A stretch of 64,000 bases of DNA from Desulfobotulus mexicanus. Its GTDB lineage: Bacteria; Desulfobacterota; Desulfobacteria; Desulfobacterales; ASO4-4. Each line of letters starts with the position of its first letter. The stretch's first letter is position 1. The notes beneath the pieces were generated by a model, which worked only from the letters and a program-made list of their open reading frames with translations, did no database searches and was not told where the DNA came from. The stretch spans positions 1 through 64,000 of the forward strand of contig NZ_VDMB01000015.1 in the NCBI RefSeq assembly GCF_006175995.1, written 5' to 3'. The translations under genes were made by a program, and so were the position numbers. Below are positions 1 through 7,576 of the stretch, piece after piece.

Positions 1-212
1 TTGCAGCGGTACTCAAAGTGACAGGATTAAACATCCTGAGGGCAACTGCGTTCAGAAATCGCCTCAAAAGGGTAAAAAGGGGAGGTGAGGGGGCAAACAC
101 CCTTAAATTTGCCCTTCATAAGGTTGTCAAAGAGCGCATTTTACATCTACCAGACTCGATTCATCAATTTGTAAGGATATTTTTGTCCCGGAACAATCTT
201 TTCAACTTTTCC

Positions 213-782
213 TCACAAAATATGGCTTGAGACTTTTTGCGAGTGCATCACAGTTAGTTCACCTATTATTTCATAACCAAGGGCTTCAAGTGGTTTTTTC
301 ATAGCCTCTATAGTAAAGCCCATATCTTCAATGGATTCTTGTTCACATATTGCAGCAACGATGGCTTTTCTATTCTGATTATCCAACTGGCTTGACCAAC
401 TTCTCGGACGATCATTTTCAAAATTATAGAAACAATAAAGCCGATCGATAAAGGCTTTCATCCAAGACGTGATATTATAATTATGGGTGGGTGATACCAG
501 CACTAAGCCCTTTGAGGAAAACAGTTTTGGATAAATCTGTGACATATCATCAACTAACCCGGTGCATATCTTGGTTTTTCTACATTTTTCACATCCGATA
601 CACCCCTTAAACTCCATATCTGTTAAATTGTAACAATCAGAAGGAGATCCTGCTTGATTAACCCCTGACATTATACTTTTAAGCAATATGTCAGAGTTCC
701 CATTCTTCCTGGGGCTTCCACTAAATCCAACTACTTTATTCTCTGGTATTTTATTTGTCAGAGTAATTAGTGATGATGACAT
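213..782 (-). CDS. iron-sulfur flavoprotein-like NAD(P)H-dependent FMN reductase
   Basis: A 189-residue flavodoxin-fold protein. The N-terminal GFSGSPRKNGNSD (about residues 19-31) is the FMN-phosphate loop of the NADPH-dependent FMN reductase family. About 35 residues later comes a compact cysteine cluster CIGCEKCRKTKIC (C-x2-C-x2-C-x5-C), as in iron-sulfur flavoproteins that bind a 4Fe-4S cluster. SPTHNYNITSWMKAFIDR matches the second flavin-contact region. The role is therefore probably electron transfer or quinone/O2 detoxification; the substrate is unknown. The start is supported by AGGAAAATAAAATC before the ATG. The gene is AT-rich like the rest of the left segment and sits just past an attC-like site, so it may be cassette cargo; no attC was recognised after its own stop codon. 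Confidence 0.8.
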   Translation of the reverse strand: MSSSLITLTNKIPENKVVGFSGSPRKNGNSDILLKSIMSGVNQAGSPSDCYNLTDMEFKGCIGCEKCRKTKICTGLVDDMSQIYPKLFSSKGLVLVSPTHNYNITSWMKAFIDRLYCFYNFENDRPRSWSSQLDNQNRKAIVAAICEQESIEDMGFTIEAMKKPLEALGYEIIGELTVMHSQKVSSHIL

Positions 783-904
783 GATTTTATTTTCCTGTAG
801 CTACTAAAAAGCTCATTTCCCGCTCGACGTAGATAAAAACACCTGAACCTTGTTATAAGATCTCAAGCAGCGGATTCTTTCTTGAGTGGTGTTTCGGTTT
901 TATT

Positions 905-975
905 AGTAACGCTACGCTCTGCGGCAAAATTGGAGCGCAACGGAAAATTTGTCCGACAGCAGCGTCTTGTTAGTA
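905..975 (-). other. attC-like integron recombination site (end of the ABC-3C cassette)
   Basis: Read on the minus strand, the site starts with TACTAACAAG and ends with GCGTTACTA, so the outer boxes are nearly complementary (TACTAAC against GTTACTA, one mismatch). The inner arms are CTGTCGGACAAATTTTCC and CCAATTTTGCCGCAG. These pair except for an unpaired T and A on the 5' arm, which is the extrahelical-base signature of folded attC sites. It lies 6 bp after the stop codon of the ABC-3C ATPase gene, the usual place for an attC. The R' box is imperfect against the GTTRRRY consensus. Confidence 0.62.
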
Positions 976-980
976 TTTAT

Positions 981-2672
981 TTATACGCCAAAAAACTTTT
1001 CATCTTCGTCAAGCAAAAGCACAATATCTTTCGATATTTTTCTATAAGTATCAATACCTATCTTGTCTGAGAGCATTGACAATATTTGTTGACCAGGAAG
1101 CCTTTGGGAGATTTCGAATATTTCGTCGATCTGATTCTTATCAATATCTTCGATGCTGTCATGAAAAACAAAACGAGGCCTACTAAGTGATAGCTCAGAG
1201 ACGGTATTAATATAAGCAAAATCAAACGCAATAACTTCGGCTTTCTTCTTTCCGCCCTCAGGATTCGTCACGGAATTCTTCATTTCGATAGTGCACATTC
1301 CGCTATCTTTATTAAAAGATAGGTCGACTTCATATTCATCGTCGTGAAGCCTCTTAGTGATTATTTTGAAGTGTCTATTGAACGTCTTTTCGAAAAAATA
1401 GACATTATCAATCTCTTTTAATATGGAATCTAATATCCGACTTAGATCATTTTCTGCTGACTGAAGATCAGATTTGGCTTTGGACTGTTGCTCCAATAAC
1501 CCTTCCAACTTTCCAAGTTCAACTTTTAATTCACCTAACCGCTTCAAGTTTCTCGTTACATTCTCCAGGCTTTCTTTCGAACGCATATCTGAGAAAACCT
1601 TAACTTTATCTCTTCTTATAGCATTAAGCTCAGCGACAAGTTCTTCCTTTTCTTTAAGGAGGTTAGGTATGTCGACTCCTAGAAATTGCTTCTTTTTTTC
1701 CACAAGATTATTGTGAAATTGAACAACATCCTCAAGGTCCCTTAATGCACCATCAATCGCGATTGCAGAAAACTCATAAATTGCTCTTAATTGATTAATT
1801 AAATATCCATCTTTATCTTTAGACAGTAGCTCAATTGTACGGTAGATGTTGTCAATCTTTCGCTCTGTTGATAAGAGGGCATTAGCAAATTTGTCTTCTT
1901 CCGCCTGTAGTTCGGAGAGCCTCTCAATAGGATTTGAATATTCCGGTGAATACTCAAATTTTAAAAGATTATCTTCCAACTCTTTTGCATCTACTCTGTA
2001 TTTTTTGATTTCATTTGATGGTTTTTGCTCTTTGACCATCGCATTTATAGACTGAGAATTTCTTTTTCTTCTGTTAACTAAGTTTGTAGCATCTCTCTTT
2101 TCTGTCAGGAGACCAGTGTCGTTGAACCCAAATAAATAAAGAAACAACTCACTGTAATCTTTTCCTCCAGAGTTTTTATCCAAAAACTTTGTCGTGCTTA
2201 GCATTCTGTGGCTGCTATTTCTTATAAATTTCGGCGTAACAGAACGAACAGAAGGTCTCCTTGTCAGGATGTGGAAAATTTTGTCTTGTATGAAAATTTC
2301 ATATTCTTTAGGTTCTGCCTTGACCCCGTCAATGAAATATACTTGATTCTCATCGTTGCCGATCGACAAGGACCTAGATATTTGATGAATTGTTCCTTTG
2401 CTGTCCAAAAATGAAAGTGACGCTACAACAGCGTTATTTGTGAATAAAGACTCAATTTCGTGATTTGGCTTCTTGAATTCCTCATCAATATAGATGCTTG
2501 ATATGCTTCCCAGCATCAAAAAATCCACCACTCGGGATAGTGTTGATTTGCCGACGCTATTTCCCGTCCTCCCAGAATTAGGCTTATTGGTAACTAGATT
2601 AAGTCCGTCGTGAAACTTTACTAATCTTTTAACTTTGCCATTTATTGTTACTTCAAGGTTGAGTAACTTCAT
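981..2672 (-). CDS. ABC-3C system SMC-like ATPase (DUF2326 family)
   Basis: A 563-residue P-loop ATPase of the SMC/RecN-like ABC class, called here as the motor of an ABC-three-component conflict system. The Walker A is GRTGNSVGKST (about residues 34-44), directly after a beta-rich start typical of DUF2326. A long charged helical middle (about 190-440) is probable coiled coil. The C-terminal ATPase half contains RPRFVFHDSIEDID (about 500), where FVFHD takes the Walker B/D-loop position. I chose the ATG at 2672 because the MKLLNLEV start matches the family and overlaps the upstream MC6 gene by 20 bp, implying translational coupling; an in-frame start at 2696 is less likely. It is the last gene of a four-gene minus-strand operon and AT-rich compared with the core genome. 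The family role in biological conflict comes from comparative genomics; the trigger and target are unknown. Confidence 0.85.
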   Translation of the reverse strand: MKLLNLEVTINGKVKRLVKFHDGLNLVTNKPNSGRTGNSVGKSTLSRVVDFLMLGSISSIYIDEEFKKPNHEIESLFTNNAVVASLSFLDSKGTIHQISRSLSIGNDENQVYFIDGVKAEPKEYEIFIQDKIFHILTRRPSVRSVTPKFIRNSSHRMLSTTKFLDKNSGGKDYSELFLYLFGFNDTGLLTEKRDATNLVNRRKRNSQSINAMVKEQKPSNEIKKYRVDAKELEDNLLKFEYSPEYSNPIERLSELQAEEDKFANALLSTERKIDNIYRTIELLSKDKDGYLINQLRAIYEFSAIAIDGALRDLEDVVQFHNNLVEKKKQFLGVDIPNLLKEKEELVAELNAIRRDKVKVFSDMRSKESLENVTRNLKRLGELKVELGKLEGLLEQQSKAKSDLQSAENDLSRILDSILKEIDNVYFFEKTFNRHFKIITKRLHDDEYEVDLSFNKDSGMCTIEMKNSVTNPEGGKKKAEVIAFDFAYINTVSELSLSRPRFVFHDSIEDIDKNQIDEIFEISQRLPGQQILSMLSDKIGIDTYRKISKDIVLLLDEDEKFFGV

Positions 2673-2886
2673 TAATATAGACCTCGTTACCATCAAAATT
2701 TATTGCATTAATAGCGAACAGCCAGTCAAGAGACAGGATGATGTGATCAAGTGATATCTCAAATTCAAGAGGGTAGGAAAAGAAAATGTATTCGATGCTC
2801 ACATTTTCTCTCATTAAGTTTTCGAGGATTTTTGCGCCAATAGTAACGACATTTATCTCTGGGTCACATCCCTTAATCGGAATCAT
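2653..2886 (-). CDS. ABC-3C system middle component, MC6-like
   Basis: A 77-residue protein between the effector-type gene (2-bp gap) and the ATPase gene (20-bp overlap). Its pattern fits the small middle component 6 of ABC-3C systems: a short N-terminal segment, a helix with GAKILENL (about 17-24), then a winged-helix-like end with IILSLDWLFAINAINFDGNEVY (quoted in part: LSLDWLFAINAI, about 51-62). Middle components are predicted adaptors linking the ABC ATPase to the C-terminal-domain effector. The family call rests on size, position and the D-W-L-F/L-x-x-I-x-A/G-I pattern, not on a search. Confidence 0.7.
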   Translation of the reverse strand: MIPIKGCDPEINVVTIGAKILENLMRENVSIEYIFFSYPLEFEISLDHIILSLDWLFAINAINFDGNEVYINEVTQP

Positions 2887-2887
2887 T

Positions 2888-3460
2888 TTACGGGTTCTCC
2901 ATTATGATGCATTCTATAAATGCATGTGCTACAACAACGTTGACGCCTAATTCAATATGTTCTTTATACTTTGGAGTATTATTTGATTCGAACGCAGTAT
3001 TTTTCAGTTTTTGTATAATAAAATCTAAGATGAACTCAGAGTTTTCGCGTACCTTTTCAAGTTCGATATCGCACGATAGGTATTCAATTTTCAGTGAATC
3101 CAAGGCAAGATAATAGAGATCGTTTAAATTTTGCAAGATTGTATCTTTTCCAAAAGCAATCAAACTATCAATTTCTTTATAAGCCTCTTCAATTTTGGAA
3201 GAGTAATCAAGATACTGCTTTATTATGTGGCTTTTAGAGATCAAATTATTGTATTTAATCTTTACGATAGTCTCTGACGACGGACGTCGCCTTATTAGTT
3301 TAAATTCAAAAGGCTTATTTGCTAGACTTTCTAGCAACTGATTAATGACTGAACTAACTTCATATTCTGGTGAACTTCCAATATATATGTTCCCAGCATT
3401 TTTTTCAACATTGATAGTCTTATTAGCAGACGAAGAACTTTTACTATTATCAGTGCTCAA
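2888..3460 (-). CDS. ABC-3C system effector component with C-terminal (CTD) domain
   Basis: A 190-residue protein. The C-terminal half ends with HIELGVNVVVAHAFIECIIMENP, whose core LGVNVVVAHAFIEC (about 172-185) matches the ABC-3C CTD signature; this domain is thought to couple effectors to the ABC/MC complex. The N-terminal 40 residues are polar and contain KNAGNIYIGS, resembling the C-terminus of the preceding 79-residue membrane protein. No nuclease or protease domain is fused to it, unlike many ABC-3C effectors, so the effector function may reside in the neighbouring membrane protein. The start is a TTG 10 bp after the upstream stop codon, with GAGG about 9 bp before it. Confidence 0.72.
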   Translation of the reverse strand: MSTDNSKSSSSANKTINVEKNAGNIYIGSSPEYEVSSVINQLLESLANKPFEFKLIRRRPSSETIVKIKYNNLISKSHIIKQYLDYSSKIEEAYKEIDSLIAFGKDTILQNLNDLYYLALDSLKIEYLSCDIELEKVRENSEFILDFIIQKLKNTAFESNNTPKYKEHIELGVNVVVAHAFIECIIMENP

Positions 3461-3470
3461 TACTTTGCCC

Positions 3471-3710
3471 TCACATGTTAATGTTCATGCCGCCAGAGTT
3501 GTGTTTTGTATACAGACTCTTTTCTCCATATTGCGCAACAGTATCTTGGCCATTATCAATACTAACTATATTTTCAAGCTTCTGCATCTTTAGCTTTAGT
3601 GACTTGTTTTCTCTTCTTTTTATAATTGAATATGCGGTGCTACCGACAGTGCAAAGCCAAGCAATACCTACACCAATATCTGATTTTAAAAAGTCTAGTA
3701 ATATATCCAT
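3471..3710 (-). CDS. small single-pass membrane protein of the ABC-3C operon
   Basis: A 79-residue protein and first gene of the ABC-3C operon. Residues about 13-30 (VGIAWLCTVGSTAYSII) form one transmembrane helix. A basic stretch RRENKSLKLK follows, then a short amphipathic segment and a C-terminal TKHNSGGMNINM. The tail resembles NAGNIYIGS at the start of the next protein, suggesting a shared interaction strand. It has no named domain. By position it is a candidate membrane-acting effector or anchor. It starts at the ATG at 3710, preceded by AAGGTAACCA. Confidence 0.65.
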   Translation of the reverse strand: MDILLDFLKSDIGVGIAWLCTVGSTAYSIIKRRENKSLKLKMQKLENIVSIDNGQDTVAQYGEKSLYTKHNSGGMNINM

Positions 3711-3777
3711 TTGGTTACCTTAAGTTATGAAATATGCATAGTTTTATAAAGCTAACGGGCCGGGGCTGACGTGGGAA

Positions 3778-3936
3778 ATCGTGGTGCTGACCGGCGCCGA
3801 GCGCCGATCAAGCAGACGCAGTCTGGTTTATCGGTGTGAGGTGTCCGGTCGAGTACCTTGTTCAGGCGCGTAGCGCCGGGGCAAGGTATTCGACGTAGTC
3901 AGCACCACGATTCACGGCGGCGCAGCCGCCGTGAAC
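3778..3936. repeat. 159-bp hairpin-rich direct repeat, copy 1
   Basis: Identical by eye over 159 bp to 4791-4949, in the same orientation. It contains a perfect 14-bp inverted repeat, ATCGTGGTGCTGAC at 3778-3791 and its complement at 3898-3911. Nested inside are near-complementary arms GTCGAGTACCTTG/CAAGGTATTCGAC and a GC hairpin CGGCGCCGAGCGCCG. A separate perfect palindrome TTCACGGCGGC/GCCGCCGTGAA lies at 3911-3935. On the minus strand the identity begins exactly at the GTT that closes the attC-like site, so it forms the 5' leader of the ABC-3C cassette. Confidence 0.9.
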
Positions 3937-3990
3937 GCCAGCCATCAGCGGCGCGCACCTTTGGCGCGTCCGCTGGATGGTTTTGTTATG
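3937..3990 (-). other. attC-like integron recombination site (end of the PIN cassette)
   Basis: On the minus strand it runs from CATAACAAAACC to GGCTGGC, with the closing GTT at 3934-3936. The 5' arm CCATCCAGCGGACGCGC pairs with the 3' arm GCGCGCCGCTGATGG, except for one unpaired C and one unpaired A on the 5' arm. On the folded bottom strand these are the extrahelical G and T typical of attC sites. The stop codon TAA of the PIN gene (3986-3988) lies inside the opening TAAC box, as is common in gene cassettes. Confidence 0.68.
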
Positions 3991-4762
3991 TGCTTATCTT
4001 TAGTTTTTCCGCCAAATCTTCTGGCGAGATTAACCGAAAACCATAATTGCTTTTTAGCCAGCCTAGATTTGACTCGCTAAATACCGATGTATCACCTGCC
4101 TTATGAGCATTGTCTCTAGAACAAAAGTAGTCGCCATTTACAGCAATATGACAAGCTACTGAATCACCGTCAGCCCATTCGGCAATGGCTTTAGCAATAT
4201 TTCCATTTTCGTGTTCTGGAGCTTTTTCAATGCCTCTTGTCCATTGGGAATCATATTTCTTTCCTAATGCCTGTATACGCGAGATGCCAGCCCCGTTTGA
4301 CTCTATTTCCCTGGCAACCTTGAAAACCATATCTTGATATGCTTTCAGGTCATTATGCTGGTAAAAATTTGATTCAATATCTGGATTTACTATGCCCCCA
4401 ATCCTTGGCAGTTTAATTATTTGGAACCCAATGGCTATAGCATCGTTTAGATGTTTTTCTAAGTAACTATTATTTCCCGGATGAGCAGACTTATCTGGTC
4501 CAATGGAAAAAGATACATTTATACCTTCTCCCTGATCTTGCTCTGAGATGTTTACTTTAGGTTTGTATTCAGAAAAAAACTCCTTCCGATCTTTTCTTTT
4601 TATGGCCTCAAGGGTAAACACTGTTTCACACAAAAATGGTGTACTTCTATTTTCGTCAATTGCTTTCCTAATTTGCTTAAAGCTCTCTATAGATGATTCA
4701 TTAGGAAAAGTGTCTGGTGAGGCAATTATTCGCCACACATTTGAATCGAACGTTATTTTCAT
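3986..4762 (-). CDS. PIN-like domain protein (putative ribonuclease)
   Basis: A 258-residue protein with the acidic pattern of PIN-fold nucleases. It opens with KITFDSNVWR (D6), has ETVFTLEAIKRK at about residue 50 and a C-terminal ADGDSVACHIAVNGDYFCSRD, where the two acidic positions and the strand-turn resemble the second half of a PIN active site. This suggests a metal-dependent RNase. The ATG at 4762 follows AAAAGGAAAAGGTG; an in-frame ATG at 4789 has no better ribosome site and is followed by a non-family extension. It is the only gene between two identical 159-bp repeats and ends in an attC-like site, so it is best read as a single-gene integron cassette. No antitoxin-like partner is adjacent. 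The PIN assignment is by motif pattern only. Confidence 0.6.
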   Translation of the reverse strand: MKITFDSNVWRIIASPDTFPNESSIESFKQIRKAIDENRSTPFLCETVFTLEAIKRKDRKEFFSEYKPKVNISEQDQGEGINVSFSIGPDKSAHPGNNSYLEKHLNDAIAIGFQIIKLPRIGGIVNPDIESNFYQHNDLKAYQDMVFKVAREIESNGAGISRIQALGKKYDSQWTRGIEKAPEHENGNIAKAIAEWADGDSVACHIAVNGDYFCSRDNAHKAGDTSVFSESNLGWLKSNYGFRLISPEDLAEKLKIST

Positions 4763-4790
4763 GGAGTACACCTTTTCCTTTTCACACATA

Positions 4791-4949
4791 ATCGTGGTGC
4801 TGACCGGCGCCGAGCGCCGATCAAGCAGACGCAGTCTGGTTTATCGGTGTGAGGTGTCCGGTCGAGTACCTTGTTCAGGCGCGTAGCGCCGGGGCAAGGT
4901 ATTCGACGTAGTCAGCACCACGATTCACGGCGGCGCAGCCGCCGTGAAC
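4791..4949. repeat. 159-bp hairpin-rich direct repeat, copy 2
   Basis: Exact duplicate of 3778-3936, including the 14-bp inverted repeats (4791-4804 and 4911-4924) and the adjacent GC palindrome. It precedes the PIN gene on the minus strand. Identity ends at GTGAAC (4944-4949), that is, at GTT on the minus strand. Beyond it (CAATAACTT) there is no attC-like arm, so this is the outer edge of the recognisable cassette cluster. Confidence 0.9.
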
Positions 4950-5332
4950 AAGTTATTGTGCAGATCTGTATAATCACCACTATTTTTAAAAATAAAGAGA
5001 ATAAAAAATCACCTAAAAATAATTTTTCTAACCACAGAATCCGCAATTTATCATGATAAGCAGAAAACCTGATATCTTCGATTTTTCAGTCCCCGCCTGA
5101 GTCCTTTTAAAAAATACTCACACCCAAGGCAACCAGAAATCATTCAATTTTTTTAAACCAGCTTTTCTTTCATGACAAGTATTTCTTTACCTCAAGGCAG
5201 ACTGCCAGCCATTTGACTTATTAAATCCTTTTTTCTGTCTGGTTTCTGAACAATCACCTGTGAAACAGTCATGGAGTTGAAAAATATGCATAAAAACAAA
5301 GTGCTGATCTGAAGTTTTCAGTTTTTTTCTTC
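4950..5332. other. AT-rich non-coding junction
   Basis: No open frame, attC or RNA gene was recognised. The stretch is strongly AT-rich and separates the cassette-like segment from the core gene set that starts with the cupin gene. No integrase gene is present on this side. Confidence 0.5.
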
Positions 5333-5650
5333 TCAGTAATGCACGGCCAGCCAGATGGTTTCCACATCCGGAGCCGTCCACTCCACCCTGTGTTCGGATC
5401 GGGCGGGAATAACCAGATAGTCCCCCGGCTCTAAAATCACCGTGGCTTCGGGATTTCTGAAACGTATCCCGGCCCGGCCCTGCACCACAAGAACAAATTC
5501 ATTTTTTTCCTGATCATACCAGAAGCCCTCGGGCGAGGCATGACCCTTGGACAGAATACGTTCAATCACAAGTCCCTGATGCCGGACAAGGGGCTCAAAA
5601 ACTTCTTTTTCCAGCTTATCAGGCAGATTGGCAAAGAGGGATTGTTTCAT
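5333..5650 (-). CDS. small cupin-domain protein
   Basis: A 105-residue single-domain beta-barrel (cupin_2-type). The second cupin motif is clear: LEPGDYLVIPARSEHRVEW at about 73-91, with the conserved P-G-D and the metal-position His. The first motif is present as WYDQEKNEFVLVVQGRAG but lacks the usual His-x-His, so metal binding is uncertain. Such proteins often act on small metabolites or as sensors; the substrate cannot be inferred. It stands alone, downstream of cydD and the element relic at 5690-5814. Confidence 0.75.
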   Translation of the reverse strand: MKQSLFANLPDKLEKEVFEPLVRHQGLVIERILSKGHASPEGFWYDQEKNEFVLVVQGRAGIRFRNPEATVILEPGDYLVIPARSEHRVEWTAPDVETIWLAVHY

Positions 5651-5689
5651 GGGTTTTTCCTTTTACAGATCATGGTCCAGCCGTATTCT

Positions 5690-5814
5690 AAGAAAAAAGG
5701 CAGCTTTTGGGATGCCGGATTAGGTCACGGTCAAACAGTCTGGGTCTTGCACTGGAACGAGGCCGCTGAAATTACAATGCTGGAATTTAAGGGTAAATAA
5801 TGCTGAATAATTAC
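5690..5814. mobile_element. relic of the GTAA-ended MITE family
   Basis: The right end TGCTGAATAATTAC (5801-5814) is identical to the right terminal repeat of the intact copies at 18525-18873 and 34827-35005. The inner part (TAGGTCACGGTCAAACAGTCTG) aligns with the conserved interior GCGTCACGGGCAAACAGCCTG; only 20-base fragments are quoted here. The left terminus is lost. It lies 10 bp past the cydD stop codon, where a cydC gene would normally be. Confidence 0.6.
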
Positions 5815-5824
5815 AGATCTTATT

Positions 5825-7534
5825 TTATAATATCTTCCCGGTCCGCACCATGCTTCCCTTATCCATGTGCACAAGAAAGTCCAGCCAGTCAAGCCCTTCC
5901 AGATGGTGGGTGGCAAGGATCAGGGTTTTTCCGCTGCTGATCCTGCCAAGTTCCATGCGCACGGCCTTTGCGGTTTCAGGGTCCAGATGGGCTCCCGGCT
6001 CATCCAGAATCCAGAGGGGCGCATCCTGAAGAATGGCCCTTGCCAGAGCCAGACGCTGAAGCTGCCCGCCGGAAAATCCCAGACCGCCTTCACCCATGGG
6101 ACTGTTCAAGCCCATGGGCAGGGCTTTTACAAAATCAAGGGCTCCGGCTTCACCTAAGACCCGCAGAAGTTCGGTATCCGGTGCATCGGGTCGGCCAAGG
6201 CGCAGGTTTTCCCCAAGGGTTCCGGAAAACCATTCCGGCTTCTGACCCAGCCAGGCAATCTTTTTTCGGAAGGTATCCGCATCCAGAGTCTCAAGGGGCT
6301 TGTCATCCACAAAAATCTGTCCCTGGGAAGGTCTGTCAAAGCCGAGAAGAAGGGTCAGTATGCTGCTTTTTCCTGCTCCGCTGGGCCCCACCAGACCCAC
6401 CCGCTGGCCTGCCTGAATGTGGAGATCCACATCCTTTATTACGGCATTTCTTCCATCGGGACGCCAGCTCAGTTTTTCCATGCGGATGGAAGGTGCTACT
6501 TCTGGCTGCCATTCAAGCTTACCGGAAACAGGGTGAAGGCTTGCGGTCTTCACAAGGGGAAGCAGGGAAGAAGCCGCTGCCATGGCCTGGGCCTTTGCAT
6601 GGTAATCTGCCCCCAGACGGCGCAGGGCCATATAGTATTCCGGAATAAGCAGCAGAATGAAAAGGCCGGAGAGCAGAGGAACCGGAACCGTCCCCCTGGC
6701 CCATGGCACATGGCCTAAGAGTCCCATGCCCAGATACACGGCCACCAGTGCGATGGACAAAGAGGCAAAAAGTTCCAGAACAGCAGAAGAAAGAAAGGCC
6801 AGCTTCAGTACGGAAAGGGTTTTCTTTTTGTAGCCTTCTGCAGCCAGACTCAGCTTTTCACGGGCCGGTTCCACGGCATTGAGCTGGCGCAGAACCGGGA
6901 GTCCCCGCAGAAGATCCCGTATGCGGCCTGCCAGAAGGGATAGGGCCTGAAACTGTTTTCGTCCGGCCCGGGCTGCCTCATTGCCCACCAGCACCATGAA
7001 AAAAGGAATGAGGGGGGCTGTCACCAGAAGGAGCAGGGCCACAAGGCGGCTGTGGGGCCATATTGCAAGAACAATGACAAGGGGAGTGACCACGGCCAGA
7101 ATTTTCTGGGGCAGATAGCGCACAATATAGTCATCCATGGCATCCACCTGCTCAAGAACCATGGCGGAAAGAACACCGTCTCCCGCAATACGGCTTCTGT
7201 GGGGACCTGCATCAGTAATTTTTTCCAGAAGTTCCCTTCGCAGACGGCGGCGAAGGTAAAGGCCTGCACGGAGTCCGAAGCCATCCTTTGCCGCAAGTAA
7301 AAGGGGCCTCAGTAGAAGGCAGAGTCCCAATAGCCAGAAGGACGTCTTGTCAAACCGGTTTTCTAAGGCCAGCCCCACCAGAAGATCCGCCAGAAAAAAA
7401 CACTGGAACACCATGGCAAGGGCGGCCATGCTTCCCGCAAGGGCTGATATGAAAAGCAGGCCCTGTACCCGTTTCACCTGAGCTTTCAGCCAGACCTCTG
7501 CATTGGCTTCCGTATCTTTGCTTATTTCCTTCAA
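5825..7534 (-). CDS. cydD: CydD-like thiol-reductant ABC exporter subunit
   Basis: A 569-residue fused membrane/ATPase ABC half-transporter. Six hydrophobic segments fill residues about 25-325. The nucleotide-binding domain has Walker A GLVGPSGAGKSS (380-391), signature GFSGGQLQRLA (486-496) and Walker B LWILDEP (507-513). RRRLRRELL and the GNEAA/RDLLRGL stretches match CydD, which with CydC exports glutathione or cysteine to the periplasm for cytochrome bd assembly. The start is a TTG at 7534. It is the last gene of a cpxR-cpxA-cydD minus-strand run, 42 bp after cpxA. No cydC partner is present in the window, and a MITE relic occupies the position just downstream. Confidence 0.82.
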   Translation of the reverse strand: MKEISKDTEANAEVWLKAQVKRVQGLLFISALAGSMAALAMVFQCFFLADLLVGLALENRFDKTSFWLLGLCLLLRPLLLAAKDGFGLRAGLYLRRRLRRELLEKITDAGPHRSRIAGDGVLSAMVLEQVDAMDDYIVRYLPQKILAVVTPLVIVLAIWPHSRLVALLLLVTAPLIPFFMVLVGNEAARAGRKQFQALSLLAGRIRDLLRGLPVLRQLNAVEPAREKLSLAAEGYKKKTLSVLKLAFLSSAVLELFASLSIALVAVYLGMGLLGHVPWARGTVPVPLLSGLFILLLIPEYYMALRRLGADYHAKAQAMAAASSLLPLVKTASLHPVSGKLEWQPEVAPSIRMEKLSWRPDGRNAVIKDVDLHIQAGQRVGLVGPSGAGKSSILTLLLGFDRPSQGQIFVDDKPLETLDADTFRKKIAWLGQKPEWFSGTLGENLRLGRPDAPDTELLRVLGEAGALDFVKALPMGLNSPMGEGGLGFSGGQLQRLALARAILQDAPLWILDEPGAHLDPETAKAVRMELGRISSGKTLILATHHLEGLDWLDFLVHMDKGSMVRTGKIL

Positions 7535-7576
7535 AAAAAGAGATCCTTTATTTTTTTATCTGAAAGTGCCTGTTCT

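Noticed and set aside
18-230. 70-codon plus-strand frame at the left edge
   Set aside because: It overlaps the end of the flavoprotein gene, has no ribosome site and resembles no family. I also looked here for an attC after the flavoprotein stop codon and saw none.
3778-3911. The 134-bp segment with perfect 14-bp terminal inverted repeats as an insertion sequence or MITE of its own
   Set aside because: The sequence identity between copies extends 25 bp beyond one inverted repeat to the cassette GTT, and no target duplication flanks the inverted repeats, so a cassette-leader origin fits better.
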